64,000 nucleotides of DNA from Micrococcus sp. 2A (GCF_039519235.1 NZ_CP154351.1:806001-870000); one strand, 5' to 3'; counted from the stretch's first letter, positions 44,099 to 52,931 are shown. The notes: generated by a model not told the origin, from the sequence alone. Program-made: numbers and translations.

Positions 44099-45616
44099 GT
44101 GGTTCGGGCGCACGAGCGCGCGGCGAATCGCCACCACGACTCCTTCCTGGCGCACCTGAACCTCAAGCCGGTGTGGCTGGCCTTGGCCGTCCTCGCGATG
44201 GCCGCGGTGGCCCTGATGCCCGGCCTGCAGGAGCTCGGACTCTCCGTCGCGGGACAGCGGGCGCTCGCGGTCCTCGCGTTCGCCGTCATCGTGTGGGTGA
44301 GCGAGGCCGTCACCTACCCGGTCAGCGCCGTGCTCATCATCGGGCTGATCGCGTTCCTCGTCGGATTCGCCCCGGACATGGCGGACCCGGAGACCGCCCT
44401 CGGCACGTCAGGCGCCCTGGGGCTCGCGCTGGGCGGCTTCTCCAACTCCGCGGTGGCCCTCGTGGCCGGCGCCCTCGTGCTCGCCGCCGCCATGCAGGCC
44501 ACGGGGCTGCACAAGCGCGTGGCGCTGCTCGTGCTGAAGTTCGCCGGCGAGAAGACGAGCAACATCCTCATCGGCACGATCGTCATCACGATCATCCTGT
44601 CCTTCTTCGTCCCGTCGGCCACGGCACGCGCCGGCGCGGTGGTGCCGATCCTCATGGGCCTCGTAGCGGCCTTCGGCATGCCGACCGACTCGAAGCTCAG
44701 CGCCCTGCTCGTCATCACCGCCGCGCAGGCCATCTCCATCTGGAACATCGGCATCATGACCTCCGCGGCCCAGAACCTCGTCGCTGTCGGCTTCATCCAG
44801 GACCAGATGGGCCGCCAGATCACGTGGCTCGAGTGGTTCGTGTGGGGCGCGCCGTGGGCCGCCGTCATGTCCGTGGTGCTCTACTTCGTGATGCGCTGGG
44901 CCATCAAGCCGGAGACGGACCGCATGGTCGGCGGTCGCGAGGTCGTCCAGCGCGACCTCGCCGCCCTCGGCCCGATGACGGGCAAGGAGATGCGCCTGAC
45001 GGTGGTGGCCGTCCTCCTGGTGACCGCGTGGGCCACCCAGGGCGTCCTGCATCCCGTCGATGCGACCACCGTGACCCTGGCCGCCGTCGCCTTCCTCCTG
45101 CTCCCGCGCGTCGGCGTGTTCTCGTGGAAGACCGTGGAGAAGCTCGTCAACTGGGGCACGCTCGTGGTGTTCGCCGTGGGCATCTCGCTCGGCTCACTGC
45201 TGCTCAAGACGGGCGCCGCCGCGTGGCTCTCCGAGCGCACCTTCACCGCGCTCGGCCTCGCCGAGCTGCCGATCGTCGCGCTGATCGCCGTCATGGGCGC
45301 CTTCACGATCCTCATCCACCTGGGCTTCGCCTCGGCCACCGCGCTCTCGAGCGCCCTGATCCCGGTGTTCATCGCCTTCGCCGCGTCCATCCCGAACGCC
45401 GCGGAGGGCGGCCTCGGGTTCGTCGTGATCATGCAGTTCCTGATCTGCTTCGGCTTCCTGCTGCCGGTCTCCGCGCCGCAGAACATGCTCGCGTACGGCA
45501 CGGGCGCGTTCACCCCGATGCAGTTCCTCAAGGCGGGACTGCCCATCACGGTGATCGGCTACCTCATGGTCCTGCTCTTCTCCGCCACGTACTGGCGGTG
45601 GCTCGGCCTGGTCTGA
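44099..45616 (+). CDS. DASS/SLC13-family anion transporter
   Basis: The protein has about twelve helices and the DASS (divalent anion:Na+ symporter) landmarks: FAVIVWVSEAVTYPVSAVLIIG, the first SNT-like GGFSNSAVALVAGALVL, FVPSATARAGAVVPI (conserved SxT/TAxxA element), the repeat-related HLGFASATALSSALIPV and FLLPVSAPQNMLAYGTGAF. Family members carry dicarboxylates, citrate or sulfate; the substrate cannot be read here. I propose GTG 44099 (505 residues) because GAGGAGCGGGAG precedes it; GTG 44171 and the far upstream GTGs remain possible. Confidence 0.88.
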   Translation: MVRAHERAANRHHDSFLAHLNLKPVWLALAVLAMAAVALMPGLQELGLSVAGQRALAVLAFAVIVWVSEAVTYPVSAVLIIGLIAFLVGFAPDMADPETALGTSGALGLALGGFSNSAVALVAGALVLAAAMQATGLHKRVALLVLKFAGEKTSNILIGTIVITIILSFFVPSATARAGAVVPILMGLVAAFGMPTDSKLSALLVITAAQAISIWNIGIMTSAAQNLVAVGFIQDQMGRQITWLEWFVWGAPWAAVMSVVLYFVMRWAIKPETDRMVGGREVVQRDLAALGPMTGKEMRLTVVAVLLVTAWATQGVLHPVDATTVTLAAVAFLLLPRVGVFSWKTVEKLVNWGTLVVFAVGISLGSLLLKTGAAAWLSERTFTALGLAELPIVALIAVMGAFTILIHLGFASATALSSALIPVFIAFAASIPNAAEGGLGFVVIMQFLICFGFLLPVSAPQNMLAYGTGAFTPMQFLKAGLPITVIGYLMVLLFSATYWRWLGLV

Positions 45617-45627
45617 CCGTCCGCGCC

Positions 45628-45651
45628 GCGGGCGCCGTTCAGAGCGCCCGC
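45628..45651. terminator. Bidirectional hairpin between the transporter gene and lexA
   Basis: GCGGGCGC and GCGCCCGC form a perfect 8-bp stem around CGTTCAGA. The lexA stop codon (45639-45641) lies in the loop and adjoining arm. Confidence 0.6.
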
Positions 45652-46361
45652 AGCACGGTGACCACGCGGCCCATGATGGTCGCGTGGTCACCCATGATGG
45701 GCTCGTAGGCGGTGTTCTGGGGGAGCAGCCACGTGTGGCCGTCGCGCTGGCGGAAGGTCTTCACGGTGGACTCGTCGTCGAGCAGCGCGGCCACGATGTC
45801 CCCGTTGTCCGCGGTCTCCTGCCGGCGCACCACCACCCAGTCGCCGTCGCAGATGGCGGCGTCCACCATCGAGTCGCCGGAGACGCGGAGCATGAACAGC
45901 TCGCCCTCACCCGTGAGGCGGCGCGGGATCGTCATGACCTCCTCCACCTGCTGCTCGGCGAGGATGGGGCCGCCGGCCGCGATCCGTCCCACCCACGGGA
46001 TGGAGACGGCGTCGCCCTCGGCGGCGTCCGTGTGCCACGAGGGGATCTGGGGGAGCTCGGAGACCGGGGCGACGGGGGAGGCCGTCTCGGCAGTCAGCGC
46101 CGTCCCGTCCTCGGCCAGCAGCACCTCGAGCGCGCGGGGGCGGCCCGGATCGCGGCGGATGTAGCCGAAGCGCTCGAGCTGGCCGAGCTGATGCGTGACG
46201 GAGGAGAGCGAGGCGAGGCCCGCCGCGTCCCCGATCTCCCGCATGGAGGGCGGGTAGCCGCACTCAGCGATCGCGTGGCGGATGGTCTCCACGATCCGCC
46301 GCTGGCGGGACGTGAGCGAGGGGGCGGACCCGGCTGGGGTCTGGTGGTCAGGGGTGGCCAT
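45639..46361 (-). CDS. lexA: SOS repressor LexA
   Basis: LexA represses SOS genes and self-cleaves when RecA filaments form. From ATG 46361 the protein has 240 residues: a winged helix ([44 protein letters not shown]), the cleavage bond Ala129-Gly130 (RIAAGGP), nucleophile Ser164 ([10 protein letters not shown]) and general base Lys201 (STVKTF). A GTG at 46400 would add 13 residues but has a weaker ribosome binding site. A linker insert (about 85-118) is longer than in E. coli. The divergent LysM gene shares its control region. Confidence 0.97.
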   Translation of the reverse strand: MATPDHQTPAGSAPSLTSRQRRIVETIRHAIAECGYPPSMREIGDAAGLASLSSVTHQLGQLERFGYIRRDPGRPRALEVLLAEDGTALTAETASPVAPVSELPQIPSWHTDAAEGDAVSIPWVGRIAAGGPILAEQQVEEVMTIPRRLTGEGELFMLRVSGDSMVDAAICDGDWVVVRRQETADNGDIVAALLDDESTVKTFRQRDGHTWLLPQNTAYEPIMGDHATIMGRVVTVLRAL

Positions 46362-46463
46362 GCGGCGGTCCGTTCTCCCGAGGTCGCTTAGCGTGTCCAC
46401 CCCTGCTGATGGTCTTGCCCTGAAGGCGATCCACCGCGGGTCGGAGCACGTCCGGTGCCCTCG

Positions 46464-46503
46464 ACCCTAGTGGAGTCCGTCACCGGATCCAAAGATATGT
46501 TCG
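46464..46503 (-). promoter_or_regulatory. lexA promoter with a degenerate SOS box
   Basis: On the minus strand TTGGAT (46492-46487) and TAGGGT (46469-46464) are separated by exactly 17 bases. A degenerate SOS core, CGAAC-N4-CTTTG (46503-46490), overlaps the -35, consistent with weak autoregulation. Confidence 0.6.
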
Positions 46504-46535
46504 ATCCACGCTGGGCGTGTCTCGAAGGTGTGTGC

Positions 46536-46541
46536 TAGACA
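46536..46541 (+). promoter_or_regulatory. -10 hexamer of the LysM gene promoter
   Basis: TAGACA predicts transcription starting near 46548, inside the SOS box cluster that follows, so bound LexA would block initiation. Confidence 0.5.
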
Positions 46542-46545
46542 TGGA

Positions 46546-46573
46546 TTCGAACAGGTTCGAACACACGTTCGAA
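46546..46573. promoter_or_regulatory. LexA (SOS) box cluster between lexA and the LysM gene
   Basis: TTCGAACACACGTTCGAA (46556-46573) contains the canonical core CGAAC-N4-GTTCG at 46558-46571. Immediately upstream and sharing a half-site is TTCGAACAGGTTCGAA (46546-46561), the same half-sites but with two bases between them. Three consecutive half-sites are thus present. Confidence 0.9.
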
Positions 46574-46608
46574 TTCCCGCTCGCAGCGGGAGGAAGGCGA
46601 CCACCACC

Positions 46609-46980
46609 ATGACCACCCTGACCGCAGCTCTCTCCCGTCCCGTCCCCGCTCGCCCCGCTCCGAGCGGGTTCCGCCTCAACAGGCGCGGCCGTCTCGTGCT
46701 CCGCGGGCTTCCGCTCATGCTGGCGGCGGCCGTGCTCACCGTCGTCGCGGCGTTCCTCGCGGGCGTCCTCACCTCCCCTGCGGCGGTCTCCTCCGAGGGC
46801 CCGGGCGCGCGTCTGGAGACCGTCACGGTCATGCCGGGGGACAGCCTGTGGTCCATCGCCGCCGAGGCTGCGCCGGAGGAGGACCCCTTCACCACCATGA
46901 CGCGGATCGCCGAGCTGAACAGCCTGGAGGGCCGGGAGCTCGAGCTGGGCGAGTCCCTGTTCGTGCCCGCGGGGGACTGA
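46609..46980 (+). CDS. SOS-linked LysM membrane protein (ChiZ/DivS-like cell-division inhibitor)
   Basis: The 123-residue protein has a short cytoplasmic basic tail, one membrane helix (about 33-55) and an external LysM domain (about 70-120: VTVMPGDSLWSIAAEAAPEEDPFTTMTRIAELN). A divergent LysM-membrane gene beside lexA with an SOS box is the position of M. tuberculosis Rv2719c (ChiZ) and corynebacterial DivS, which stop division during DNA damage. The role here is inferred from position, regulation and topology. ATG 46609 follows GGGAGGAAGG; the longer frame would start inside the SOS boxes. Confidence 0.85.
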   Translation: MTTLTAALSRPVPARPAPSGFRLNRRGRLVLRGLPLMLAAAVLTVVAAFLAGVLTSPAAVSSEGPGARLETVTVMPGDSLWSIAAEAAPEEDPFTTMTRIAELNSLEGRELELGESLFVPAGD

Positions 46981-47024
46981 GGGCCGGCCGGCGACTCACG
47001 GCGCGCTCGGCGTGCTCCCGTTCC

Positions 47025-47030
47025 TAGAAT
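47025..47030 (+). promoter_or_regulatory. -10 hexamer of the leaderless hisC promoter
   Basis: TAGAAT, seven bases (GGCCCGT) before ATG 47038. The in-frame ATG at 47029 overlaps the hexamer and cannot be the start. Confidence 0.7.
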
Positions 47031-47037
47031 GGCCCGT

Positions 47038-48153
47038 ATGACCGATCTGAGCTCCCTCCCGCTGCGCGAGGGCCTGCGCGGGCAGAGCCCCTACGGCGCC
47101 CCCCAGCTGGACGTGCCGTTCATGCTCAACACGAACGAGAACACGCACCCCGTCCCCCCGGAGGTCGCGGAGGCCGTCGTGGCACGGGTGGCGCAGGTCG
47201 CCGGGGGGCTGAACCGCTACCCGGACCGCGAGTTCACCCGGCTGCGGGAGAGCCTGGCCGGGTACCTCGGCCACGGGCTGACCGCGGCACACGTGTGGGC
47301 GGCCAACGGCTCCAACGAGGTGCTCCAGCAGATCCTCCAGGCTTTCGGCGGGCCGCGCCGCAGCGTCCTCAGCTTCCTCCCCTCCTACTCCATGTATCCG
47401 CTGCTGGCCGCGGGCACGGACACGGCATTCGTCGACGGCGGTCGCGCCGCGGACCACACCCTCTCGGCCGAGCATGCCGCGGCCATGGTGCGCGAGCACC
47501 GTCCGAACCTCGTCTTCCTCGCCTCGCCCAACAACCCCACGGGCACCGCCCTTGGGCTGGACGTGATCGAGGCCGTCTACACCGCCCAGGCCCGGAACGA
47601 GGCCGAGGGCGGCCCGGGCGCCATGGTGGTCGTGGACGAGGCCTACGCCGAGTTCGCGCTCGACGGCACGCCCTCGGCCCTCACCCTCCTGGAGGGGCGC
47701 GAGCGGCTCATCGTCACCCGCACCATGTCCAAGGCGTTCGCCCTGGCCGGCGCCCGCCTCGGCTACCTCGCCGCGGACCCGGCCGTGGCGGATGCCCTGC
47801 GCCTCGTGCGCCTGCCCTACCACCTCTCCTCGGTCACGCAGGCCACCGCGATCGCCGCCCTCGAGCACGTGGAGACGCTCCTGGAGACCGTGGCGGACAT
47901 CAAGGCCCAGCGCGACCGGATCGTGGCCCGGCTGCGCGAGCTGGGCCTGGACCCGGCCGTCTCGGACTCGAACTTCGTCTTCTTCGGCCACCTGGAGGAC
48001 GCGCACGCCGTGTGGGAGGCGCTCCTCGAGCGGGGGGTGCTGGTGCGCGACGTCGGCATCCCGCACCACCTGCGCGTCACCGCGGGCACGGAGGAGGAGA
48101 CCACCGCGTTCCTCACCGCCCTCGAGGAGGCCCTCGCCGCGGGTGCACGGTGA
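47038..48153 (+). CDS. hisC: Histidinol-phosphate aminotransferase
   Basis: HisC makes histidinol phosphate from imidazole acetol phosphate in histidine synthesis. The 371-residue PLP enzyme of fold type I has MLNTNENTHPVPPEV, the ASPNNPTG motif, VVDEAYAEF and the Schiff-base Lys232 in TMSKAFALAGARLGYL. It opens the his operon; hisB follows after 105 bases with its own possible promoter. In Mtb the order is hisD-hisC-hisB-hisH-hisA; hisD is not in the window. Confidence 0.95.
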   Translation: MTDLSSLPLREGLRGQSPYGAPQLDVPFMLNTNENTHPVPPEVAEAVVARVAQVAGGLNRYPDREFTRLRESLAGYLGHGLTAAHVWAANGSNEVLQQILQAFGGPRRSVLSFLPSYSMYPLLAAGTDTAFVDGGRAADHTLSAEHAAAMVREHRPNLVFLASPNNPTGTALGLDVIEAVYTAQARNEAEGGPGAMVVVDEAYAEFALDGTPSALTLLEGRERLIVTRTMSKAFALAGARLGYLAADPAVADALRLVRLPYHLSSVTQATAIAALEHVETLLETVADIKAQRDRIVARLRELGLDPAVSDSNFVFFGHLEDAHAVWEALLERGVLVRDVGIPHHLRVTAGTEEETTAFLTALEEALAAGAR

Positions 48154-48215
48154 CCCCGCGCCGGCCGCCGCGCGAGACGCAACGACGCGCGCGGCCGGGC
48201 ATGCGCCGCCGAACC

Positions 48216-48221
48216 TAGGAT
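48216..48221 (+). promoter_or_regulatory. -10 hexamer upstream of hisB
   Basis: TAGGAT predicts a start near 48229 and a 30-base leader containing AGGAGG before GTG 48259. The in-frame ATG at 48220 overlaps the hexamer. Confidence 0.55.
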
Positions 48222-48258
48222 GGATGCGACCGTCACCCCCGTATCCCCAGGAGGACCC

Positions 48259-48876
48259 GTGGCAGCCGAGCTGATCTCCGGACGCCGGGCGCGCATGGAG
48301 CGCACCACGAGCGAGTCGGACGTGCACGTGGAGATGGACCTGGACGGCTCCGGCGCCGCGGACATCTCCACGGGTGTCCCGTTCTACGACCACATGCTCA
48401 CGGCGCTCTCGCGCCACTCACGGATCGACCTCAGGGTCCGCGCCACGGGGGACACCCACATCGACGTGCACCACACGGTGGAGGACGTCGCGATCACGCT
48501 CGGCGAGGTGCTCCGCGTCGCCCTCGGGGACAAGCGGGGCATCCGCCGCTTCGGCGAGGCCTCCGTGCCGTTGGACGAGGCGCTCGCGCGCGCCGTCGTG
48601 GACGTCTCCGGGCGTCCGTACCTGGTGCACGAGGGCGAGCCGGACGGGCAGCAGTACCACCTCATCGGAGGCCACTTCACCGGCTCCCTGACCCGGCACG
48701 TCTTCGAGGCGATCACGCAGCACGCGGCCATCTGCCTGCACATGGACGTCGTCCGCGGCCGCGACCCCCACCACATCGTGGAGGCCCAGTTCAAGGCGTT
48801 CGCCCGCGCTCTGCGCGCGGCCGTCGAGGACGATCCGCGCGTGGACGACGTGCCCTCCACGAAGGGCGCGCTCTGA
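48259..48876 (+). CDS. hisB: Imidazoleglycerol-phosphate dehydratase
   Basis: HisB dehydrates imidazole glycerol phosphate. The 205-residue monofunctional enzyme has the metal-binding signatures [32 protein letters not shown] and [35 protein letters not shown] 48259 is preceded by AGGAGG five bases upstream and gives the normal length. hisH overlaps its stop. Confidence 0.96.
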   Translation: MAAELISGRRARMERTTSESDVHVEMDLDGSGAADISTGVPFYDHMLTALSRHSRIDLRVRATGDTHIDVHHTVEDVAITLGEVLRVALGDKRGIRRFGEASVPLDEALARAVVDVSGRPYLVHEGEPDGQQYHLIGGHFTGSLTRHVFEAITQHAAICLHMDVVRGRDPHHIVEAQFKAFARALRAAVEDDPRVDDVPSTKGAL

Positions 48877-49535
48877 TGGCGGCGCCCACGTCCGTGCCCG
48901 GGGTGCGCCCGCGCGTTGCCGTCCTGGACTACGGCTCCGGCAACGTGCACTCGGCCGTGCGCGCCCTCGAGCGCGCCGGGGCCGTCGTCGAGCTCACCCG
49001 GGATCCGGACGCCGTGCTGGACGCGGACGGGCTGCTCGTGCCCGGCGTGGGCGCCTACGCCTCGGTGATGCGCGCTCTCACCGAGGTCGGCGGCACCCGC
49101 TGGATCGGCCGCCGCGTGGCCGGTGGTCGCCCCGTGCTGGGCATCTGCGTGGGCCATCAGGTCCTCTTCGACGCCGGGGTGGAGCACGGCGAGCGGACCC
49201 AGGGCATGGGGGAGTGGCCCGGCGTGGTCGAGGAGCTCCCGGCCGAGGTCCTGCCCCACATGGGCTGGAACACCGTCCGACCGCCGGAGGACTCCGCGCT
49301 GTTCCGGGGGATCGAGGACGAGCGGTTCTACTTCGTCCACTCCTACGGCGTGCTGTGCTGGGAGTTCGACCAGACCATCCCCACCATGCGCCCCCCGCAG
49401 GTGACGTGGGCGCACCACGGCGCGGACTTCATCGCCGCCGTGGAGAACGGGCCGCTGTCCGCCACGCAGTTCCACCCCGAGAAGTCCGGCGAGGCCGGGC
49501 AGGCGCTGCTCCGCAACTGGCTGGAGACCCTCTGA
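48876..49535 (+). CDS. hisH: Imidazole glycerol phosphate synthase, glutamine amidotransferase subunit
   Basis: HisH hydrolyses glutamine and channels ammonia to HisF. The triad is Cys91 (LGICVGHQ), His200 and Glu202 (FHPEKS). The nucleophile loop reads CVG rather than the usual CLG, a mild substitution. 219 residues with a 12-residue N-terminal extension. Its partner hisF is not within the window and is expected downstream elsewhere. TGATG overlap with hisB and with the next small gene. Confidence 0.95.
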   Translation: MAAPTSVPGVRPRVAVLDYGSGNVHSAVRALERAGAVVELTRDPDAVLDADGLLVPGVGAYASVMRALTEVGGTRWIGRRVAGGRPVLGICVGHQVLFDAGVEHGERTQGMGEWPGVVEELPAEVLPHMGWNTVRPPEDSALFRGIEDERFYFVHSYGVLCWEFDQTIPTMRPPQVTWAHHGADFIAAVENGPLSATQFHPEKSGEAGQALLRNWLETL

Positions 49536-49693
49536 TGCCCTACTGGTCCGTCCTCTACCTCGCCCTCGGCGGCATCCTGCTCGGTGCCGCCTGGTCGATG
49601 CGCACGCAGAAGGCCCCCGGGTGGGCCGTCGTCATCGCCCTCGTGCTCGCCGCCATGGCGATCGCCGCCGCCTTCCTGACCGTCTCCCGCTGA
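49535..49693 (+). CDS. 52-residue two-helix membrane protein inside the his operon
   Basis: The ATG shares a base with the hisH stop (TGATG) and the frame stops 10 bases before hisA. It encodes two hydrophobic helices (about 4-20 and 28-48) joined by a short basic loop (MRTQKAPGW). Small hydrophobic proteins appear at this position in some micrococcal and Arthrobacter genomes. Function unknown; expression should follow the histidine genes. Confidence 0.7.
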   Translation: MPYWSVLYLALGGILLGAAWSMRTQKAPGWAVVIALVLAAMAIAAAFLTVSR

Positions 49694-49703
49694 GAGGTAC
49701 CCC

Positions 49704-50489
49704 ATGACCCCGAACACCCCCGCCCTCGAGCTGCTGCCCGCCGTGGACGTGCAGGACGGCCGCGCCGTCCGTCTCGTCCAGGGGGAGGCCGGCTCCGCCA
49801 CCTCCTACGGCGACCCGCTCACTGCGGCCCTCGACTGGCAGCGCGCCGGCGCCGAGTGGATCCACCTCGTGGACCTCGACGCCGCGTTCGGCCGCGGGGA
49901 CAACCGCGACGTCATGCGCCGCGTGGTGGAGGAGCTCGGTGTGAAGATCGAGCTCTCCGGCGGCATCCGCGACGACGCGTCCCTCGAGGGGGCCCTCGAG
50001 ATGGGCGCGACCCGCGTGAACCTCGGCACCGCGGCCCTGGAGGACCCGGCGTGGACGGCGCGCGTGATCGAGCGCCACGGCGAGCAGGTGGCCGTGGGCC
50101 TGGACGTGCGCGGCACCACCCTGGCGGCCCGCGGCTGGACGAAGGAGGGCGGCGACCTCTGGGAGGTCTTGGCCCGCCTCGAGGACGCCGGCTGCGCCCG
50201 CTACGTGGTCACCGACGTCACGAAGGACGGCACCCTGAAGGGGCCGAACACCGAGCTCCTCGCGCAGCTGTGCGCGAAGACGGCCAAGCCCGTGGTCGCC
50301 TCGGGCGGCATCTCCTCGCTCGAGGACGTCGCCGCGCTCGCGGGGATGGTGGGCGACGGCGTCGAGGGAGCCATCATGGGCAAGGCCCTCTACGCAGGCC
50401 GGTTCAGCCTCGAGCAGGCGCTCGCGGTGGCCGGCGGCTCCACGGTGGACGAGGCGCGGGCCGCGCACCCCTTCGCGGTGGCCGAATGA
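49704..50489 (+). CDS. hisA: Phosphoribosyl isomerase HisA (possibly bifunctional PriA)
   Basis: The (beta-alpha)8 enzyme isomerises ProFAR to PRFAR in histidine synthesis. 261 residues; acid/base aspartates expected at Asp15 (PAVDVQDG) and Asp171 (VTDVTKDGT). In actinobacteria lacking trpF the same protein (PriA) also isomerises phosphoribosyl anthranilate for tryptophan; the actinobacterial sequence style ([13 protein letters not shown]) fits PriA, but bifunctionality depends on whether the genome has trpF. GAGAGG precedes the ATG. Confidence 0.94.
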   Translation: MTPNTPALELLPAVDVQDGRAVRLVQGEAGSATSYGDPLTAALDWQRAGAEWIHLVDLDAAFGRGDNRDVMRRVVEELGVKIELSGGIRDDASLEGALEMGATRVNLGTAALEDPAWTARVIERHGEQVAVGLDVRGTTLAARGWTKEGGDLWEVLARLEDAGCARYVVTDVTKDGTLKGPNTELLAQLCAKTAKPVVASGGISSLEDVAALAGMVGDGVEGAIMGKALYAGRFSLEQALAVAGGSTVDEARAAHPFAVAE

Positions 50490-51451
50490 GCGCGGACTCC
50501 GCGCACGAGGAGACCGTCGCGCTCGAGCGGCCGGCATCGCGGGAGCTGCCGGGGCACATCCGCGCCGCGCTGGACCGGATGCGGGAGAAGACGGCCGGGG
50601 AGAACGTCGCGGACACGGCCGGCGTCCCGTGGGAGGGCCGCGACCTCGCCGGCGGCGGCGTGGACGGCTCCGCCAATCCGCTGCACGCGTTCGACGCCGA
50701 CGACGGCACCGCCGACGCCCGGTGGACCGACGTCATAGAGCGGCTCGCCCGCTCGGAGGCCACCGAGCAGGACGTCTCCGCGGTGCTCGGGCACATCCGG
50801 GTCTTCGCCGCCGTGGTCCCGACGCTCGCGGTCGACGAGGCGGACGTGCACGACCACGCGGACCACGCCGGCCACGGGCACGAGTTCGGCGCGCACGGGG
50901 ACAAGGCGGCCGACGTCGCCCTGGTGACCCTGCGCGCCGCCGACGGCCGCGCCGCCCTGCCCGTGTTCACGAACGTGCCCGCCCTCACGGCGTGGAACCC
51001 CGAGGCGCGGCCGGTGGCCGTGTGGATGCCGCGGGCGTGCCTCTCGGCGGTGGACGAGGGATGTGAGCTCGTGGTGGTCGACGCCGGCGCCGAGCACACC
51101 TACGTGGTGCGCCGCCCCGCCGTGTGGGCGCTCGCACAGCAGCAGGAGTGGACGCCGTCGTACGTGGACCAGGAGGTGGCCGATGAGATCGCGGAGGTCG
51201 CGGACCTCGTGCCGCACCTGCTGAACCTCGGCCTCGCGCCGGGATCCGGCGTCGCGACGCGCACGGCGTCCGGCGCGGTGATGAACGGCGGCGGCTCGGG
51301 CCCGGAGCTCAAGGTCGTGGCCATGCCGACCCGCGGCGTGGACGACGCCGACGTGCGGCTCATGGCCGCCACGCTGCGCATGGTGCTGTCGGACCTGCCC
51401 CTGCTGGCTGAGCGGGCCGACTCCGTGGAGATCACCGTCCGCCGGCCCTGA
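50486..51451 (+). CDS. SseB-family protein with a histidine-rich insert
   Basis: The 321-residue protein has a degenerate N-terminal part, an SseB-type domain ([34 protein letters not shown]) and a long C-terminal half. SseB N-terminal-like proteins follow hisA in many actinobacteria; function unknown. Residues about 120-142 hold a His/Asp-rich run ([20 protein letters not shown]) between two SseB strands, which looks metal-binding. ATG overlaps the hisA stop (ATGA). Confidence 0.8.
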   Translation: MSADSAHEETVALERPASRELPGHIRAALDRMREKTAGENVADTAGVPWEGRDLAGGGVDGSANPLHAFDADDGTADARWTDVIERLARSEATEQDVSAVLGHIRVFAAVVPTLAVDEADVHDHADHAGHGHEFGAHGDKAADVALVTLRAADGRAALPVFTNVPALTAWNPEARPVAVWMPRACLSAVDEGCELVVVDAGAEHTYVVRRPAVWALAQQQEWTPSYVDQEVADEIAEVADLVPHLLNLGLAPGSGVATRTASGAVMNGGGSGPELKVVAMPTRGVDDADVRLMAATLRMVLSDLPLLAERADSVEITVRRP

Positions 51452-51503
51452 GCCCCGCGCTCCCATGGGCGTGCCGACCCCCATCGGCTACCGTGGTGGG
51501 GGA

Positions 51504-51528
51504 GGGGCGCCGCCGTTTCGGCCGCCCC
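51504..51528 (+). terminator. Hairpin terminator after the his operon
   Basis: GGGGCG pairs with CGCCCC and inner CCG with CGG around a TTT-containing loop, 52 bases past the SseB-like stop and upstream of the protease promoter. Confidence 0.45.
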
Positions 51529-51560
51529 GCGCTGGACGACCGTGCACTTCCGGCCGGTCC

Positions 51561-51566
51561 TAGGCA
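51561..51566 (+). promoter_or_regulatory. Possible -10 hexamer of the secreted protease gene
   Basis: TAGGCA (followed by T) lies 25 bases before ATG 51586, just upstream of GGAGGAG. Confidence 0.4.
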
Positions 51567-51585
51567 TCCATCTGGAGGAGATGTC

Positions 51586-52860
51586 ATGAGAAGCAGAACC
51601 CTGACCGGCGCGGCCACCGCCGCGCTGGGCGCCGTGGCGGTCGCCGCCGCCGGCCCCGCCCTCGCGTCCACCCCGCTCACCCAGGGATCGGCGCTCTCGG
51701 CGCCGGCCGGGGCGTGCAGCCTGACCATCGTGGACGAGTCCACCGCCTACACCGCGGCCCACTGCGGCGGGGCCGTGTGGGAGGTCGGCTCCCCGGTGCG
51801 CTCCGCCGAGGGCGCGCGCATCGGTACCGTCACCGCCCTGCCCGGCGAGTCCGGCGTGGACCTGGTGCGCATCGGCCTGGCCGAGGACGTCCGCGTGGTC
51901 GGCGACTGGGCCACCCGGCCCGCCGCCTCCGTGGAGGCGGGCGAGACCGTGTACACGCACGGCTCCTCCGTCCCGATGGGCCACCCCAACTCCCTGAGCC
52001 ATGCCCACGCGTTCGACAGCGACGCCGTGTGCGCCGACGGCTATGCCGACCAGGTCGCCCTCGACGCCGCCACCACCCACCCCGGCGACTCGGGCGGAGC
52101 GGTCTACGACGCGCAGCAGCGCGTGGTGGGCGTCATCTCGGGCGTCGCGCCGGTGACCTTCGACGAGGACGGCGAGGCGGTCAGCTGCGACGCGAAGGCC
52201 ATGTCCTCGATCATGGTCCCGATCGAGTCGACCCGTGCCCTCGACGCCGCCAAGGCCTCCTCGGCGACGTCCGGCAAGACCCCCCGCCCCGCCCCGAAGC
52301 ACGCCGCCGACATGCCCACCGCCGGAGCGGCCCCTGTGGCCGAGTCCGAGGTCACGACGATCCCGGCGGAGGAACAGAAGGAGATCGCCGACGAGCTGAT
52401 CGCGAAGCAGGAGGCGAAGGCGGCCGCGGAGAAGAAGGCCGTCGCCGAGAGGAAGGCTGCGGCGGAGAAGAAGGCCGCCAAGGCTCCCGCCGCGGCCAAG
52501 GCTGAGGCTCCGGCCAAGGCCTCCGCTCCCGCCAAGGCCAAGGCCTCCGCTCCCGCCAAGGCCACGCCGGCCCCGGACCTCACCACCGAGGTGACCTACA
52601 CCGCCGCCGAGGGCGTGGCCCGCGGCACCCGCACCCAGATCACCACGGACGAGGGCCGTTTCGAGTACATGAAGGTCTACGCCCTGGACGCGGACGGCTC
52701 CGTGCTGGGCGAGATGCAGCTGCACACCGTGCAGCCGATGGCCTGGATCAACGTCCCGGCGGACGTCCCCGCCGGCGGCTCCGTGAAGGTGATCGCGGTC
52801 AGCTCCGCCGACGCCCCCGCGGACACGGTGGTGACCCTGGGCGGCCAGCGCATCGGCTGA
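51586..52860 (+). CDS. Secreted trypsin-like serine protease with Lys/Ala-rich stalk
   Basis: The 424-residue precursor has a signal peptide (cleavage after PALA, about 28), a compact chymotrypsin-fold domain (about 35-230) with triad His59 (TAAHC), Asp92 (GVDLVRIG) and Ser169 (HPGDSGGAVYD), and Cys44/Cys60 placed for a disulfide. A Lys/Ala/Pro-rich stalk (about 265-335) with repeated PAKAKASA-like units precedes a C-terminal beta-rich domain of unknown role. No LPXTG or membrane anchor follows, so it is either released or held by the basic stalk. GGAGGAG precedes the ATG. Confidence 0.88.
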   Translation: MRSRTLTGAATAALGAVAVAAAGPALASTPLTQGSALSAPAGACSLTIVDESTAYTAAHCGGAVWEVGSPVRSAEGARIGTVTALPGESGVDLVRIGLAEDVRVVGDWATRPAASVEAGETVYTHGSSVPMGHPNSLSHAHAFDSDAVCADGYADQVALDAATTHPGDSGGAVYDAQQRVVGVISGVAPVTFDEDGEAVSCDAKAMSSIMVPIESTRALDAAKASSATSGKTPRPAPKHAADMPTAGAAPVAESEVTTIPAEEQKEIADELIAKQEAKAAAEKKAVAERKAAAEKKAAKAPAAAKAEAPAKASAPAKAKASAPAKATPAPDLTTEVTYTAAEGVARGTRTQITTDEGRFEYMKVYALDADGSVLGEMQLHTVQPMAWINVPADVPAGGSVKVIAVSSADAPADTVVTLGGQRIG

Positions 52861-52888
52861 TCCGTCCGGCCTCACGGCCACAGCAGCA

Positions 52889-52929
52889 CACCAGGCCCGG
52901 TGATTCCGCGAGGATCACCGGGCCTGGTG
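52889..52929. terminator. Bidirectional terminator between the protease and marR genes
   Basis: CACCAGGCCCGGTGAT and ATCACCGGGCCTGGTG form a perfect 16-bp stem around a 9-base loop, three bases before the marR stop on the other strand. Confidence 0.85.
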
Positions 52930-52931
52930 CG

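Noticed and set aside
46528..46608. Upstream extension of the LysM protein from GTG 46528
   Set aside because: It runs through the -10 hexamer and the SOS boxes; ATG 46609 has a proper ribosome binding site.
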